NCBI GenBank assembly: GCA_002720975.1
Contig: PBIX01000107.1
Location: forward strand, 1-32,969
Direction: 5' to 3'
Origin: Planctomycetota bacterium
GTDB taxonomy: Bacteria > Planctomycetota > UBA1135 > GCA-002686595
DNA: 32,969 nt
In this document: positions 17,073 to 28,297 of the stretch, piece by piece
Position numbering within the stretch: the stretch's first letter is position 1
How the letters are laid out: every line of letters begins with the position of its first letter
Made by a program: the position numbers and the translations under genes
The notes under the pieces: generated by a model
Databases searched by the model: none
Told to the model about the DNA's origin: nothing
Seen by the model: only the letters and a program-made list of their open reading frames with translations

Positions 17073-17945
17073 ATGGATGGTGAATTCGCAGAGACCGGGT
17101 TGCGCCCCCCGGAGCCCGTCGGTGCCGACGATCCGCGGGTGGAGACCTTCCGCCTGCTGGTGGGCATCGTGGATCGCCTGCGGGAACCGGACGGGTGCCC
17201 CTGGGATCGCGAGCAGACCCTGGAGTCCATGACCCCACACCTGGTCGAGGAGGCCCACGAGCTGGTCGAGGCCATCGAGACGGATCAGGATGAGAGCATC
17301 TCGGACGAGGCGGGGGACCTGCTGCTCAACGTGCTGCTCGTGGCACGCATCGCTCAGGACAACGAGCGATTCGATCTGACCCAGATCTGTGAGGCCATCT
17401 GCGCCAAGCTCATCCGCCGCCACCCGCACGTGTTCGGGGACGCCGAGGCTGAGGACAGTGCCCAGGTTCTGGACCGCTGGGAGCAGATCAAGAAGGCCGA
17501 GCGCGCCGAGGCCGACGAGGACAGCAGTGCCCTGGCGGGAATCCCACGCGGCATGCCCGCCCTCCTGCGCGCCATGCGCGTGTCGGGCAAGGCAGTCACA
17601 GCGGGCTTCCGCTGGAGCGACGTGGCGGGTTCTCTGGACAAGCTCCGTGAGGAGATGGGCGAGCTGGAGTCGGCTCTACCTCCCGAGGCCCTGGCCAGCC
17701 TGGGCTCCCCAGACCTGGCCAGTGGGGATTGGAAGGCCATCGACCACGAACTGGGGGACGTGCTAATGGCGGCCGCCTTCCTGTCCTCCTACCTTGGTCG
17801 TGACCCTGAGACCCTCCTCAAGCGTGCCCTCACCCGTTTCGAAAAGCGCTTCCGTGCCATGGAAACCGACCTCGATGGCGACCTGCAGCGCGACCTGGAT
17901 GAGCTCGTCGTCGCCTGGAACCAGGTCAAGCAACGCGAAGACTAG
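17073..17945 (+). CDS. mazG: Nucleoside triphosphate pyrophosphohydrolase MazG (two-domain)
   Basis: 290 residues; the ATG at 17073 is chosen because residues before it in the open frame (from 17025) are not conserved-looking. MazG cleaves NTPs and dNTPs to monophosphates and pyrophosphate in the cytosol. The first domain has CPWDREQTLESM and the metal motif LVEEAHELVEAI...DEAGDLLLN (E-E-x-x-E ... E-x-x-D). The second repeats it as REEMGELESAL...DHELGDVLMAA. GFRWSD and the C-terminal RFEKRFRAME are typical. Two intact domains and this length match the full-size enzyme. The 273 bases before it hold no recognised feature. The following gene starts 24 bases after its stop, so they may be cotranscribed. 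Confidence 0.96.
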   Translation: MDGEFAETGLRPPEPVGADDPRVETFRLLVGIVDRLREPDGCPWDREQTLESMTPHLVEEAHELVEAIETDQDESISDEAGDLLLNVLLVARIAQDNERFDLTQICEAICAKLIRRHPHVFGDAEAEDSAQVLDRWEQIKKAERAEADEDSSALAGIPRGMPALLRAMRVSGKAVTAGFRWSDVAGSLDKLREEMGELESALPPEALASLGSPDLASGDWKAIDHELGDVLMAAAFLSSYLGRDPETLLKRALTRFEKRFRAMETDLDGDLQRDLDELVVAWNQVKQRED

Positions 17946-17969
17946 AACCCATCCACTCCCATTTGATCC

Positions 17970-18866
17970 ATGAATCTCCCGCTAGCACTGGCCCTCTCGA
18001 TTCTCGTTCAGGACGGCGGACAGGACGTCGAGAAACGCTATCCGGAAATGGTCTTGCCGCACGTGATCTCCGGCAAGCCGGACCGATTCGATCCCAAGCG
18101 GCCTGTGGTGAACATCCGCATCGGTGGGGAGGTTGTCGTGGGGGATGCCATCTACCTGGATGCGGAAATGAAAGGAGAAATGGCCCAGCGCGGGTGGACC
18201 AATCTGCGCAAGGAGTTGACGCGCATGTGTGGGCCGATGGAGCTCAAGGCGTTGCCCGGGGGTGGCCCCAAGGTGCGCGGCGGCAGCGTCCTTATCCGCG
18301 CCGACCTGAACTCACCGTTCTCCATGACGCTGGGTGTGATGGAGGTGCTTGCTTCCGAGCCCGTGCGTGTCCATCGACTTGACTTTGCCGTAGGCAACGC
18401 CCGGGCACCGAAGATCGATCCCGCCATAGGCCTTGTGCCCCAATCTGTTCCTCAGCATGTGCTGCGTTACTCCATTCCCCTGGACCTTGACGAGGCGGTG
18501 GAGGAGGAGGGTGTGGACAACGGAGGCACAGGAGCGTCCCCCCCTCGCCTGCCCGAGTTCCGCATCCGCGTGAAGCAACCCGGCGATCGACTGGAGGTTC
18601 ACAGGGCGAGTGCGAAGCCCTGGGGAGGAACGGGCCGCTTCCGCTTCGACATGTCTACGCGCCACGTGGAGTACTCGGTGGGTGGCTCCAAAGTGCTAGG
18701 CAGCGGTGCCTTCCAGAAACTACTGCAAGGCATGCAGTCGACCCTCAAGGGTCAGCGGGCGAAGTTGGACGTGGGGCCTGGGGTGACGGCAGCCGAGGCG
18801 TTTGTCATGTACGACTCGCTGATCAGGCTCGGGGTGAAGGATGTTCTGTTCGTGAAGAAGCCGTGA
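17970..18866 (+). CDS. Exported protein with two TolR/ExbD-like periplasmic domains
   Basis: 298 residues. A short hydrophobic N-terminus (LPLALALSILV) looks like a signal peptide or short anchor. Residues ~45-140 follow the ExbD/TolR periplasmic pattern: VVNIRIGGEVVVGD, a helix NLRKELTRM, GSVLIRADLNSPF and a helix MEVLASEPVRVHRLDFAV. Residues ~190-295 repeat it more loosely, ending in KLDVGPGVTAAEAF and DSLIRLGVKDVLFV. Normal ExbD/TolR proteins have a single such domain and a clear membrane helix that contacts ExbB/TolQ. The stop overlaps the ATG of the ABC ATPase by 1 base, so it belongs to that exporter operon. The domain assignment is by pattern and needs a profile search; function is inferred. 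Confidence 0.7.
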   Translation: MNLPLALALSILVQDGGQDVEKRYPEMVLPHVISGKPDRFDPKRPVVNIRIGGEVVVGDAIYLDAEMKGEMAQRGWTNLRKELTRMCGPMELKALPGGGPKVRGGSVLIRADLNSPFSMTLGVMEVLASEPVRVHRLDFAVGNARAPKIDPAIGLVPQSVPQHVLRYSIPLDLDEAVEEEGVDNGGTGASPPRLPEFRIRVKQPGDRLEVHRASAKPWGGTGRFRFDMSTRHVEYSVGGSKVLGSGAFQKLLQGMQSTLKGQRAKLDVGPGVTAAEAFVMYDSLIRLGVKDVLFVKKP

Positions 18867-19627
18867 TGAGTGGCCCCCTGGTTCAAGCGCAGGGACTCTT
18901 CAAGTTCCACGGGCAGGGCGGCGATCCCAACGCCATCCTGCGTGACGTCTCTTTCCAGGTTGAGCCGGGCGAGTTCGTCTGCATCATGGGCCCCAGTGGA
19001 TCTGGCAAGACGACACTCCTGCACCTGCTCTCTGGTCTCGACGAACCTTCGGCTGGAACGGTCGAGCTGGGGGGCGCCTCCCTCGCGGGCCTGAACACCC
19101 GCAAGCGCACGCTGCAGCGCCGCGAGCAGGTGGGCTACGTGTTTCAGTTCTTCAACCTGATGCCGAACCTGTCCGTGCGCGAGAACATCCTCCTGCCACT
19201 TGCCATAGCGGGCGGGGCGGAAGCGAAAGGCGAGGCTGCGCTCGAAGAGCTGGCCCGCCGCCTCTCCATCGAGGCGCGGCTGGATGCCTTCCCGCACCAA
19301 CTCTCCGGCGGTGAGATGCAGCGCTGCTCCATCGCGCGTGCCCTGATCGGTGGCCAGCCCCTGCTTCTCTGCGACGAGCCCACGGGCAACCTCTCCCAGA
19401 AGGCGGGGGCGGAGGTCATGGACCTCCTGCGCGCGTGCGTGGACGAGAAGCGGGAGGGCCAGCCGGAGCGTTCGGTGCTGCTGGTGACCCACAACCCGCG
19501 CGACGCTGCCCGGGCGGACCGTGTTCTGTTCCTGGTGGACGGCAGCTTGGCCCCCGAGGCCTCCCTGCAGGGCCCGGGCCTGACCGTCGAGGCTGTTCAC
19601 GACGCCCTCAAGGGCCTGTCCATCTAG
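18866..19627 (+). CDS. ABC transporter ATP-binding protein (LolD/MacB type)
   Basis: 253 residues. ATG 18866 overlaps the previous stop (TGATG). The nucleotide-binding domain is complete: Walker [10 protein letters not shown] (~45-53), Q-loop [19 protein letters not shown], signature [15 protein letters not shown], Walker [13 protein letters not shown] and switch His in [10 protein letters not shown]. The [10 protein letters not shown] and EPTGNL segments match the LolD/MacB/FtsE class, which works with FtsX-fold permeases as a mechanotransmitter rather than a classical pump. The permease follows after 7 bases. The cargo may be a lipoprotein, a lipid or a secreted product. Confidence 0.96.
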   Translation: MSGPLVQAQGLFKFHGQGGDPNAILRDVSFQVEPGEFVCIMGPSGSGKTTLLHLLSGLDEPSAGTVELGGASLAGLNTRKRTLQRREQVGYVFQFFNLMPNLSVRENILLPLAIAGGAEAKGEAALEELARRLSIEARLDAFPHQLSGGEMQRCSIARALIGGQPLLLCDEPTGNLSQKAGAEVMDLLRACVDEKREGQPERSVLLVTHNPRDAARADRVLFLVDGSLAPEASLQGPGLTVEAVHDALKGLSI

Positions 19628-19634
19628 TCCTCTC

Positions 19635-22232
19635 ATGGGTCTGGCCACCACCGTCGCTAGGCGCAGCCTGCTGCAGCGTCCTGGGCGGACTCTCTTCTCC
19701 CTCGCAGGTATCGCCCTGGGGATCGCCACCGTGGTGGCTGTGGTTGTGCTTGACCACAACACCATCGTGGGCCTGACCGGGCCCCTGCGTGCGGCCGGGT
19801 CCCCGGATATCGAGCTGCGCGCCGTGGATGGAGTGACGGAACTGGATGAGATCGAGGGCGTCAGTCTGGCGACCCGTTACTTCCAGGCCGACGCCAGCGT
19901 CTCCAGCAAGCCGCCTGGTGCTGAGGGCCGTGAGTCCAGAAAGCGTGCGGGTCTCGTGGCCATGGACTCCGCACTGGCTCCCCAGCTGGGCGTCTACCGC
20001 CTGGCCGATGGCGAGGATCTGCCCGTGCACGCCGAAACGGGTGAGCGCGGGGTCCTGATCGGTACCAAGCTGGCGGAGAAGCTGGAGGTGGGGCTGGGCG
20101 ACCCTCTGTGGATCTCCCGCCCCCGTCGTCCGGGCAAGAAGGTCTGCGAGGATGGCGTGCTTATCGAGACCGAAGCACCCGAGGCCGAGCCCCTGGAGCT
20201 TGAGTTCAAGGTCAGTGGAGTGCTCACCCGCGAGCAGCTGGGCCGGCGAGCAGCGGGCATGGTCGTGGTGATGGACTTTGACCTGGGCGAGCAGCTGTAT
20301 GCGGGTGTGCACATCGACCGGCGTTGGTGGGCGCGCCGCGATACCGGTGTGGACGTGGAGCGTTTGAAGTCGACTCTAGCGCGCACTCACTCCTACGAAC
20401 TGAACAAGGCCGCGGTGCTGGGGCAGGCCGCCGACGAGCGGGCCTTCCGCACGGGTGTCAACATGGCGGGGCTGATGGCCCTCCTGCTCGGCCTGTACGT
20501 CATCTTCCATACCCTCTCCATGTCACTCACCGAGCGCATGCGTGAGGTGGGCACCCTGCACGCGTTGGGCACGACCCGCGCCCAGGTGGGACGTATCTTC
20601 CTGTTGGAGGCTGTGATGCTCGCCGGAAGCGGGGCAGCATTAGGAGTGGCCGGGGGCCTGGCTCTGGCTCGCAGCCTGCTCACGCGCGGGATCACCACCC
20701 TCGGGACGGGCAAGCACGTGGACATCTTCCTCGTGCCCTGGGACGTGGTCGTGCCCCTGGGTGCCCTGGGATTCCTGATCGCGCTGGTGGGTTCGGTCTA
20801 CCCGCTCGTGGCCCTGGGTGGCACGAGCAGCGTGGGGGCCCTGCGCGGGGACGCGGCACTGCGCGACACCCGCCTGGGGCTGCGCTTCCACCTGCTCTAC
20901 GCCCTGCTGCTGGGCCTGATCCTGCCCGGGGCGTACTTCGTCGTCGTGCCGATCGTGGGGGAGGCCACCACCGAACTGGTGATCGTCCTGCTGTCGGCGG
21001 TGGGGGTGCTGGGCCTCTTGGGGATGTTGGCCATGGTGTTGCCTGCCATCCTGTCGACGGTCGCCGGGGTTCTCATTCGGCCCCTGCTGGCCCTCTTTCC
21101 GTTCGCTGCCCACATGGCCGTGCGCAGCATCCGCTCATCGCCGGCTCGCATCGGCGTCAGCGCTGCCTCTCTCGCTCTGGTCACCGCCGGCCTCGTGGGT
21201 CTGAAAGGCATGACCCGCAGCCTCGAGGGAGAGATCGAGGTCTGGGCCGCCGAAGCCGTGCAGGACAAGATCTGGGTGCGGGACATGCCGCCCACCAGTT
21301 TCGATGACCTCAGCGAACACCTGCACACCTATCCGGGTGTGCTCGGTCTGGAGAAGGGCAATGTGCGCGTGCACGCGCCCTTCCTGATCATGGGGGTGGA
21401 GGTCAGCGAGCTTGCTGGCTATGGCCCCTGCGCCGAGGACGCCAGCCTCATGCGGTCGTTGAGCCAACGGCAGGGGATGATCCTCTCCCGTCGGCTCGCC
21501 AAGGACCTCGACTACAAGGTGGGCGATCCGATACATCTGTCGCGCGCCAACGGCGTGGTGGAGACCTTTCACGTGAGCGCCATAAGTGACGCCTATGGTC
21601 ACTACCCCTATCCCGACGAGCGCATGTACGGACTCATCGCCGACGACCACATGGAGGCCTACTACTGCGTGGATGCGGAGACCGTGACCGAGGTGGCCGT
21701 GCGGCTGGCGCCGGATGCCGACCAGGACATCGTCGAGGCCGCCGTGTTTGACTTCCACAAGGGCCCACACGGGATCCACTTCCGAACGGGGCAGACTGTT
21801 CTGGACGATCACCTGGCCGACATCCAGCGGGACTTCACCCTGTTCGACATCCTGATCGTGCTGACGGCTGCCCTCGCCGGGCTGGGTGTCCTCAACGGAC
21901 AGCTGCTCTCGGCCCTGGAGCGTGCCAAGGAGGTCGGAGTCCTCTCCGCCCTGGGCGTGACCCGCGGCCAGGTGGCGGGCATGGTCCTGCTCGAATCGGC
22001 CGCCGTCGGGCTTGTGGGTGGAGGCCTCGGGATGCTCCTGGGAGTCCTCGGCGTGCCCTTCGTGGTGGGCAGTTTGGAGAAGATCGCGGGTCTCAGCCTG
22101 CCCATGACCGGGGCCGGGCCCTGGGCCTGGATCGGGTTTCTGGGGGCCGTCTCCGTGGCCCTCCTGGCCAGCCTCTACCCCATCTGGCGCATGAACCGCA
22201 CCGACGCCGTGCGCTCGGTACGGACGGGCTAG
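19635..22232 (+). CDS. FtsX-family ABC permease, double-length
   Basis: 865 residues. An N-terminal helix (LFSLAGIALGIATVVAVVVL) precedes a periplasmic MacB-PCD-like domain (~40-270). A first FtsX block with three helices follows (~275-400: MAGLMALLLGLYVIFHTLSM, the coupling segment MREVGTLHALGTTRAQVGRI, then two more helices). A central pair or more of helices (~430-500) leads to a second extracytoplasmic domain (~520-720). The final FtsX block again has the coupling segment (AKEVGVLSALGVTRGQVAGM). About ten helices make it a fused two-domain permease like those of the large 10-helix FtsX-type exporters. No Shine-Dalgarno precedes ATG 19635. It is last in its operon with the ATPase and the double TolR-like protein. 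Confidence 0.94.
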   Translation: MGLATTVARRSLLQRPGRTLFSLAGIALGIATVVAVVVLDHNTIVGLTGPLRAAGSPDIELRAVDGVTELDEIEGVSLATRYFQADASVSSKPPGAEGRESRKRAGLVAMDSALAPQLGVYRLADGEDLPVHAETGERGVLIGTKLAEKLEVGLGDPLWISRPRRPGKKVCEDGVLIETEAPEAEPLELEFKVSGVLTREQLGRRAAGMVVVMDFDLGEQLYAGVHIDRRWWARRDTGVDVERLKSTLARTHSYELNKAAVLGQAADERAFRTGVNMAGLMALLLGLYVIFHTLSMSLTERMREVGTLHALGTTRAQVGRIFLLEAVMLAGSGAALGVAGGLALARSLLTRGITTLGTGKHVDIFLVPWDVVVPLGALGFLIALVGSVYPLVALGGTSSVGALRGDAALRDTRLGLRFHLLYALLLGLILPGAYFVVVPIVGEATTELVIVLLSAVGVLGLLGMLAMVLPAILSTVAGVLIRPLLALFPFAAHMAVRSIRSSPARIGVSAASLALVTAGLVGLKGMTRSLEGEIEVWAAEAVQDKIWVRDMPPTSFDDLSEHLHTYPGVLGLEKGNVRVHAPFLIMGVEVSELAGYGPCAEDASLMRSLSQRQGMILSRRLAKDLDYKVGDPIHLSRANGVVETFHVSAISDAYGHYPYPDERMYGLIADDHMEAYYCVDAETVTEVAVRLAPDADQDIVEAAVFDFHKGPHGIHFRTGQTVLDDHLADIQRDFTLFDILIVLTAALAGLGVLNGQLLSALERAKEVGVLSALGVTRGQVAGMVLLESAAVGLVGGGLGMLLGVLGVPFVVGSLEKIAGLSLPMTGAGPWAWIGFLGAVSVALLASLYPIWRMNRTDAVRSVRTG

Positions 22233-22266
22233 GGGGGGGTTCGATTGGGGCCTGATCCCCCCAGCC
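22227..22266 (+). terminator. G/C hairpin after the permease gene, no T tract
   Basis: GGCT plus a G run (22227-22239) can pair with six Cs and AGCC (22257-22266), leaving a 15-20 base loop and a bulged A. The stop codon is inside the stem. No T tract follows, so intrinsic termination is uncertain. Confidence 0.3.
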
Positions 22267-22270
22267 GGGG

Positions 22271-22298
22271 TGGACTTGTCCCGGTGGGCGGCTATACT
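22271..22298 (+). promoter_or_regulatory. Putative sigma-70 promoter for tRNA-Asp
   Basis: TGGACT (22271-22276) and TATACT (22293-22298) are spaced 16 bases. The -10 is near consensus and the -35 matches at 4 of 6. The tRNA begins 15 bases after the -10. Confidence 0.5.
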
Positions 22299-22312
22299 CC
22301 GCCCGACAACGC

Positions 22313-22389
22313 GGGGATGTAGCTCAATTGGTTAGAGTGCCGGCCTGTCACGCCGGAGGTTGCGGGTTCAAGTCCCGTCATCCTCGCCA
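22313..22389 (+). tRNA. tRNA-Asp (anticodon GTC)
   Basis: A 77-base cloverleaf. The acceptor GGGGATG pairs with CATCCTC (one G-T pair), and discriminator G plus CCA are encoded. The anticodon stem CCGGC/GCCGG encloses CTGTCAC, giving GTC at 22347-22349. The T arm GCGGG-TTCAAGT-CCCGT is intact. It reads GAC/GAU codons and is a normal target of queuosine, which links it to the queC in this window. Confidence 0.97.
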
Positions 22390-22502
22390 TCCCATCCGCT
22401 CTCTGTGGCAAGAGGGCCTCACAGCAGACCGCCTAGAGGTCTACCCGGGGCTCGCCCCTCTCGCCCGACCACGCAACTCTCGCACCCCGGCTTCCGGACT
22501 AC

Positions 22503-23711
22503 ATGGCGCTTCCCGACCTTCCGCCCCCGATCCTCATCGAGGACGAAGAGGGGATGGACCGCCTGCTCAGTGACCTGGAGGGGGAGACCGAGATCGCCGT
22601 GGATACGGAGGCGGACTCCTTCTTCGTTCACCGAGAGAAGGTCTGCCTCGTGCAGATCACCCTTGGGGAGACCGACTACCTGGTGGACCCCTTGTCCCCA
22701 GGCGTGGACCTGAAGCGCCTCGGTCCCCTGTTTGCGGATCCCGAGCGCACCAAGATCTTCCACGATTCCGAGTACGACGTCCTGATCCTCCAGCGCGAGT
22801 ACGGCCTGACTTTCAAGGGCCTGTTTGACACACGCGTGGCCGCCGCGACCCTGGGCAGCACCGCCCCCGGCTTGGCCAGCGTCATGCTGGAGCACTTCGA
22901 CGTGGAGCTGGATAAGTCCCAGCAGCGCTCCAACTGGGGACGACGGCCACTCTCCCCGGAGCAGGTGGCCTACGCGCGCTTTGACACGCGCTTCCTGATC
23001 CCCCTGATGCACCGTCAGCGCGAGGCCCTGCAGGCCGAAGGGCGTCTGATGATCCTGGAGAGCGAGTGTCGCCGCCTGGAAGCCATGGAGGCTGCTCCCA
23101 TCGTCTTCAACCCCGATGAGTGGGTACGGATCAAGGGCGCTCGTGGGCTCAAGCCCGGGGAGCGGGCCGTCCTGCGAGAGCTCTTCATCCTGCGCGAAGA
23201 GCTGGCTGCCAAGGCGAACGAGCCACTGTTCCGCATCATGAACAACGCGGCGCTCCTGGCCCTGGCCCAGCGCCTCCCGAGAACCTCGAAACAGCTGACC
23301 GGTGTCCAGGGTTTCTCACCGCGCATGGAGCGTCGCATGGGCAAGCAGGTGCTCGACGCCATCGAGCGTGGACTTGCAGCAGAGCCCATCCGGCATGCCC
23401 CCCGCATGCCCAAGAAGGATGGGACGGAAAACCTGTCCGAGGAGGAGTTGGAGCTCTACGACCGCTTGCGTCGACTGCGCAAGAAAGAGGCCGACCGGCT
23501 CGGCGTCGAATCGAGCTATCTCCTGCACCGGCTTCTGCTGTGCCGGGTGGCCGTGGAGCGGCCCGCCGATGATGCCGCCCTCAACGGTATGGAGGGCTTC
23601 TGGGACTGGCAGGGCGAGATGTTCGGGGCCCGGATCCTGGAGGTGGTCTCCCGGTTCGAGCGGGACGTCCAGGACGGCAATCTGCCGAAGCGCAAGAACT
23701 GGCGGCGCTGA
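22503..23711 (+). CDS. rnd: Ribonuclease D
   Basis: 402 residues. RNase D trims 3' ends of tRNA precursors and other small RNAs. The DEDDy exonuclease domain has IAVDTEADSFF (Exo I, D and E), FHDSEYDVLIL (Exo II) and the Exo III region VAYARFDTRFLIPLM. Two helical HRDC-like regions follow: EPLFRIMNNAALLALAQRLP (~235-285) and the C-terminal GVESSYLLHRLLL (~330-380). Length and order match the family. ATG 22503 has no Shine-Dalgarno; the 113 bases from tRNA-Asp hold no recognised feature. Placement between two tRNA genes fits its role but may be accidental. Confidence 0.95.
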   Translation: MALPDLPPPILIEDEEGMDRLLSDLEGETEIAVDTEADSFFVHREKVCLVQITLGETDYLVDPLSPGVDLKRLGPLFADPERTKIFHDSEYDVLILQREYGLTFKGLFDTRVAAATLGSTAPGLASVMLEHFDVELDKSQQRSNWGRRPLSPEQVAYARFDTRFLIPLMHRQREALQAEGRLMILESECRRLEAMEAAPIVFNPDEWVRIKGARGLKPGERAVLRELFILREELAAKANEPLFRIMNNAALLALAQRLPRTSKQLTGVQGFSPRMERRMGKQVLDAIERGLAAEPIRHAPRMPKKDGTENLSEEELELYDRLRRLRKKEADRLGVESSYLLHRLLLCRVAVERPADDAALNGMEGFWDWQGEMFGARILEVVSRFERDVQDGNLPKRKNWRR

Positions 23712-23775
23712 GTCCGCCGGAGCCGGAACCCTCCAAGGCCGTCCAGGCTGCAGCGGGCATGGCCACTGGGCGGGA

Positions 23776-23851
23776 TGGTGGAGAGGACGGGGCTTGAACC
23801 CGCGACCTTCGCATTGCGAACGCGACGCTCTACCAGTTGAGCTACCTCCCC
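23776..23851 (-). tRNA. tRNA-Ala (anticodon CGC)
   Basis: A 76-base cloverleaf on the minus strand. The acceptor GGGGAGG pairs with CCTCTCC, giving the G3-U70 pair that marks alanine tRNA, and A plus CCA are encoded. The loop TTCGCAA gives anticodon CGC (plus-strand 23816-23818). The T arm GCGGG-TTCAAGC-CCCGT is intact. It reads GCG codons, a minor isoacceptor useful in a GC-rich genome. Confidence 0.97.
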
Positions 23852-23863
23852 GACCGGGCGGGG

Positions 23864-23869
23864 ATTGTA
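23864..23869 (-). promoter_or_regulatory. Putative -10 box for tRNA-Ala
   Basis: On the minus strand TACAAT lies 12 bases before the tRNA start. The matching -35 (TTCCCC at 23887-23892, spacing 17) is weak, so only the -10 is called. Confidence 0.4.
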
Positions 23870-24034
23870 GGGTCGGTTCCGATGCAGGGGAAGACCCGGA
23901 GCCCCGACCCCTGGCGATCCCGGAGGGCCTTCGCGCGTGTTAGGATGTCGCCCGATTCGCGGCTCAAGGGGCGATTTCTGTCCCCGTGCGCCCCCCGGCG
24001 GACCCTCTTCCACTGACCCCCAGCTCCCCCCAGC

Positions 24035-26734
<2,700 letters not shown>

Positions 26735-26751
26735 GCCTCCAGAGGCTCCTG

Positions 26752-26773
26752 GGGGCCCTTGGCCCCTTGTTTC
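26752..26773 (+). terminator. Intrinsic terminator after acnA
   Basis: GGGGCC (26752-26757) pairs with GGCCCC (26761-26766) across a CTT loop, followed by TTGTTTC. The stem is short but all G-C, 17 bases after the stop codon. Confidence 0.65.
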
Positions 26774-26839
26774 GGGTCAAGTCCGGGGCCATCTGCGGTC
26801 GATTATTGAGGGTTGGCCGCCCCCCGGCCACCGCGCCCC

Positions 26840-28072
26840 ATGACGTCCCCCGACTCCGTAAGCACCCCCCTGCGTATCCTGATCTGTCAGGGGGAGTCCG
26901 ATCGTCGGCAGGAGCTGGTGGAGCACCTTGAGCGAGAGAGCTTTGAGGTGGAGTGCGTCCAGGGCGGCAACGGCACCTGCGTGGAGACGGCTCTGCGTTT
27001 TGGACCCCACGTGCTGCTGGTGGACGAGGACTCGACCCACTCCTCCATCGTCAAGCTCTGCCGCACCCTCCAGCGCTCGGAGCTGATCGAAGGCCTGCCC
27101 GTTGTGGCCTGCGTGAGCGACATCAGCACAGGTCGCGTGGAGCGACTTGAGCAGGCCGGAGTCGTGGAGGTCCTTGCGGCGCCCACCCATCCCGCCCTCA
27201 TCGTGCATTGCCTGAAGCGTCTCGAACAGATCGGCGCCTTGCAGGAGTCCGGATCCCAGCCGGGTTCCATGAGCCGTTGGGCCTCCGAGCGGGCCGCCTT
27301 CGAGGCCTCCCTGCGTGAAGCCGAACAACGCGGCGAGCTTGCCGTCTGCTACCAGCCCCGCGTGGATGCGGCCGATGGCGCACTCCTGGGAATGGAATGC
27401 CTGGTGCGCTGGAATCACCCTCAGTTCGGATGCGTGCCGCCCGACCAGTTCATCCCCCTTGCAGAGGAGACGGGTCTGATCATCTCCATTGGAGAGTGGG
27501 TGCTGCGCGAGGCTTGCAATCAAACCCAGTACTGGCGCGACAAGGGCTTCCCCGACGTGCGCGTCTCCGTGAACCTGTCTGCGGTCCAGTTCCAGGACGC
27601 GGATCTCTTCGGCACCGTTCAACGAGCCCTCAAGGACTCCGGCCTGCCCGCCGAGTGGCTTGAGTTGGAAGTCACCGAGAGCACTCTGATGGGGGACCCG
27701 AGCGCGACCGCTCTGACCCTGGAGAACCTGAAGTCCCTGGGCGTGCACCTGTCCATCGACGACTTCGGCACGGGCTACTCCTCACTCAGCTACCTCAAGC
27801 GCTTCCCCATCGACGCCCTCAAGATCGACCGTTCCTTCGTGGATGAAGTCACAACCAACCCTGACGATGCGGCCATCGCCACGGCCATCGTCCTGATGGG
27901 CCACAGCCTGCGTCTGCGGGTCGTGGGGGAGGGTGTGGAGACCACCGACCAGCAGACCCTCCTGCGGCTCCTGGGCTGTGACGAGATCCAGGGCTACCTG
28001 ATCAGTCCTCCAATCCCCGCAGAGCGATTCGAGGAGCGCTTCCTTGGTGGGCGTGACCGAGAGGTGGCATGA
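26840..28072 (+). CDS. EAL-domain c-di-GMP phosphodiesterase with degenerate receiver domain
   Basis: 410 residues from ATG 26840; the frame opens earlier at TTG 26813 but those residues are Pro-rich and unlikely. Residues ~10-125 have a response-regulator fold. The acidic pair is replaced (LICQGESDRR where DD is usual) and the conserved Lys region reads LAAPTHP, though an Asp remains in LLVDEDS; phosphorylation is doubtful. Residues ~165-400 are an EAL domain with catalytic residues present: E186 (in ECLVRW, so the signature is ECL), NLSAVQF, ELEVTES, IDDFGTGYSSLSYLKRFP, KIDRSFV, GEGVET and IQGYLISPP. It should cleave c-di-GMP to pGpG. No GGDEF domain is attached. No partner kinase is adjacent. 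Confidence 0.93.
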   Translation: MTSPDSVSTPLRILICQGESDRRQELVEHLERESFEVECVQGGNGTCVETALRFGPHVLLVDEDSTHSSIVKLCRTLQRSELIEGLPVVACVSDISTGRVERLEQAGVVEVLAAPTHPALIVHCLKRLEQIGALQESGSQPGSMSRWASERAAFEASLREAEQRGELAVCYQPRVDAADGALLGMECLVRWNHPQFGCVPPDQFIPLAEETGLIISIGEWVLREACNQTQYWRDKGFPDVRVSVNLSAVQFQDADLFGTVQRALKDSGLPAEWLELEVTESTLMGDPSATALTLENLKSLGVHLSIDDFGTGYSSLSYLKRFPIDALKIDRSFVDEVTTNPDDAAIATAIVLMGHSLRLRVVGEGVETTDQQTLLRLLGCDEIQGYLISPPIPAERFEERFLGGRDREVA

Positions 28073-28080
28073 ACGCCCGC

Positions 28081-28104
28081 AGGGCCTCTCTCTTGGCCCT
28101 CTTC
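28081..28104 (+). terminator. Possible terminator after the EAL gene
   Basis: AGGGCC (28081-28086) pairs with GGCCCT (28095-28100) across an 8-base loop, followed by CTTC. It lies 8 bases after the stop. The tail is T-poor, so the call is tentative. Confidence 0.45.
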
Positions 28105-28297
28105 CCCATCTGAACAACCCCTCCCGAGGATCACCCCTACAGCTACCCCTCGATAACGCCGAAAGCCTGCATCCGGGACCACCACCCCAAAGCTCCCGTT
28201 TGCGGTAGAGTTATACCAGGGACACCTAGGTAGCCAGGGACCCATTCGCCCCCCCGCAAGCGCACCTTCATTCCCGCCCCCAACCTTCACCAGCACG

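Noticed and set aside
20640-21812. Long minus-strand frames within the FtsX permease
   Set aside because: They are His/Gln/Arg-rich mirror frames of a GC-rich membrane protein gene, without motifs.
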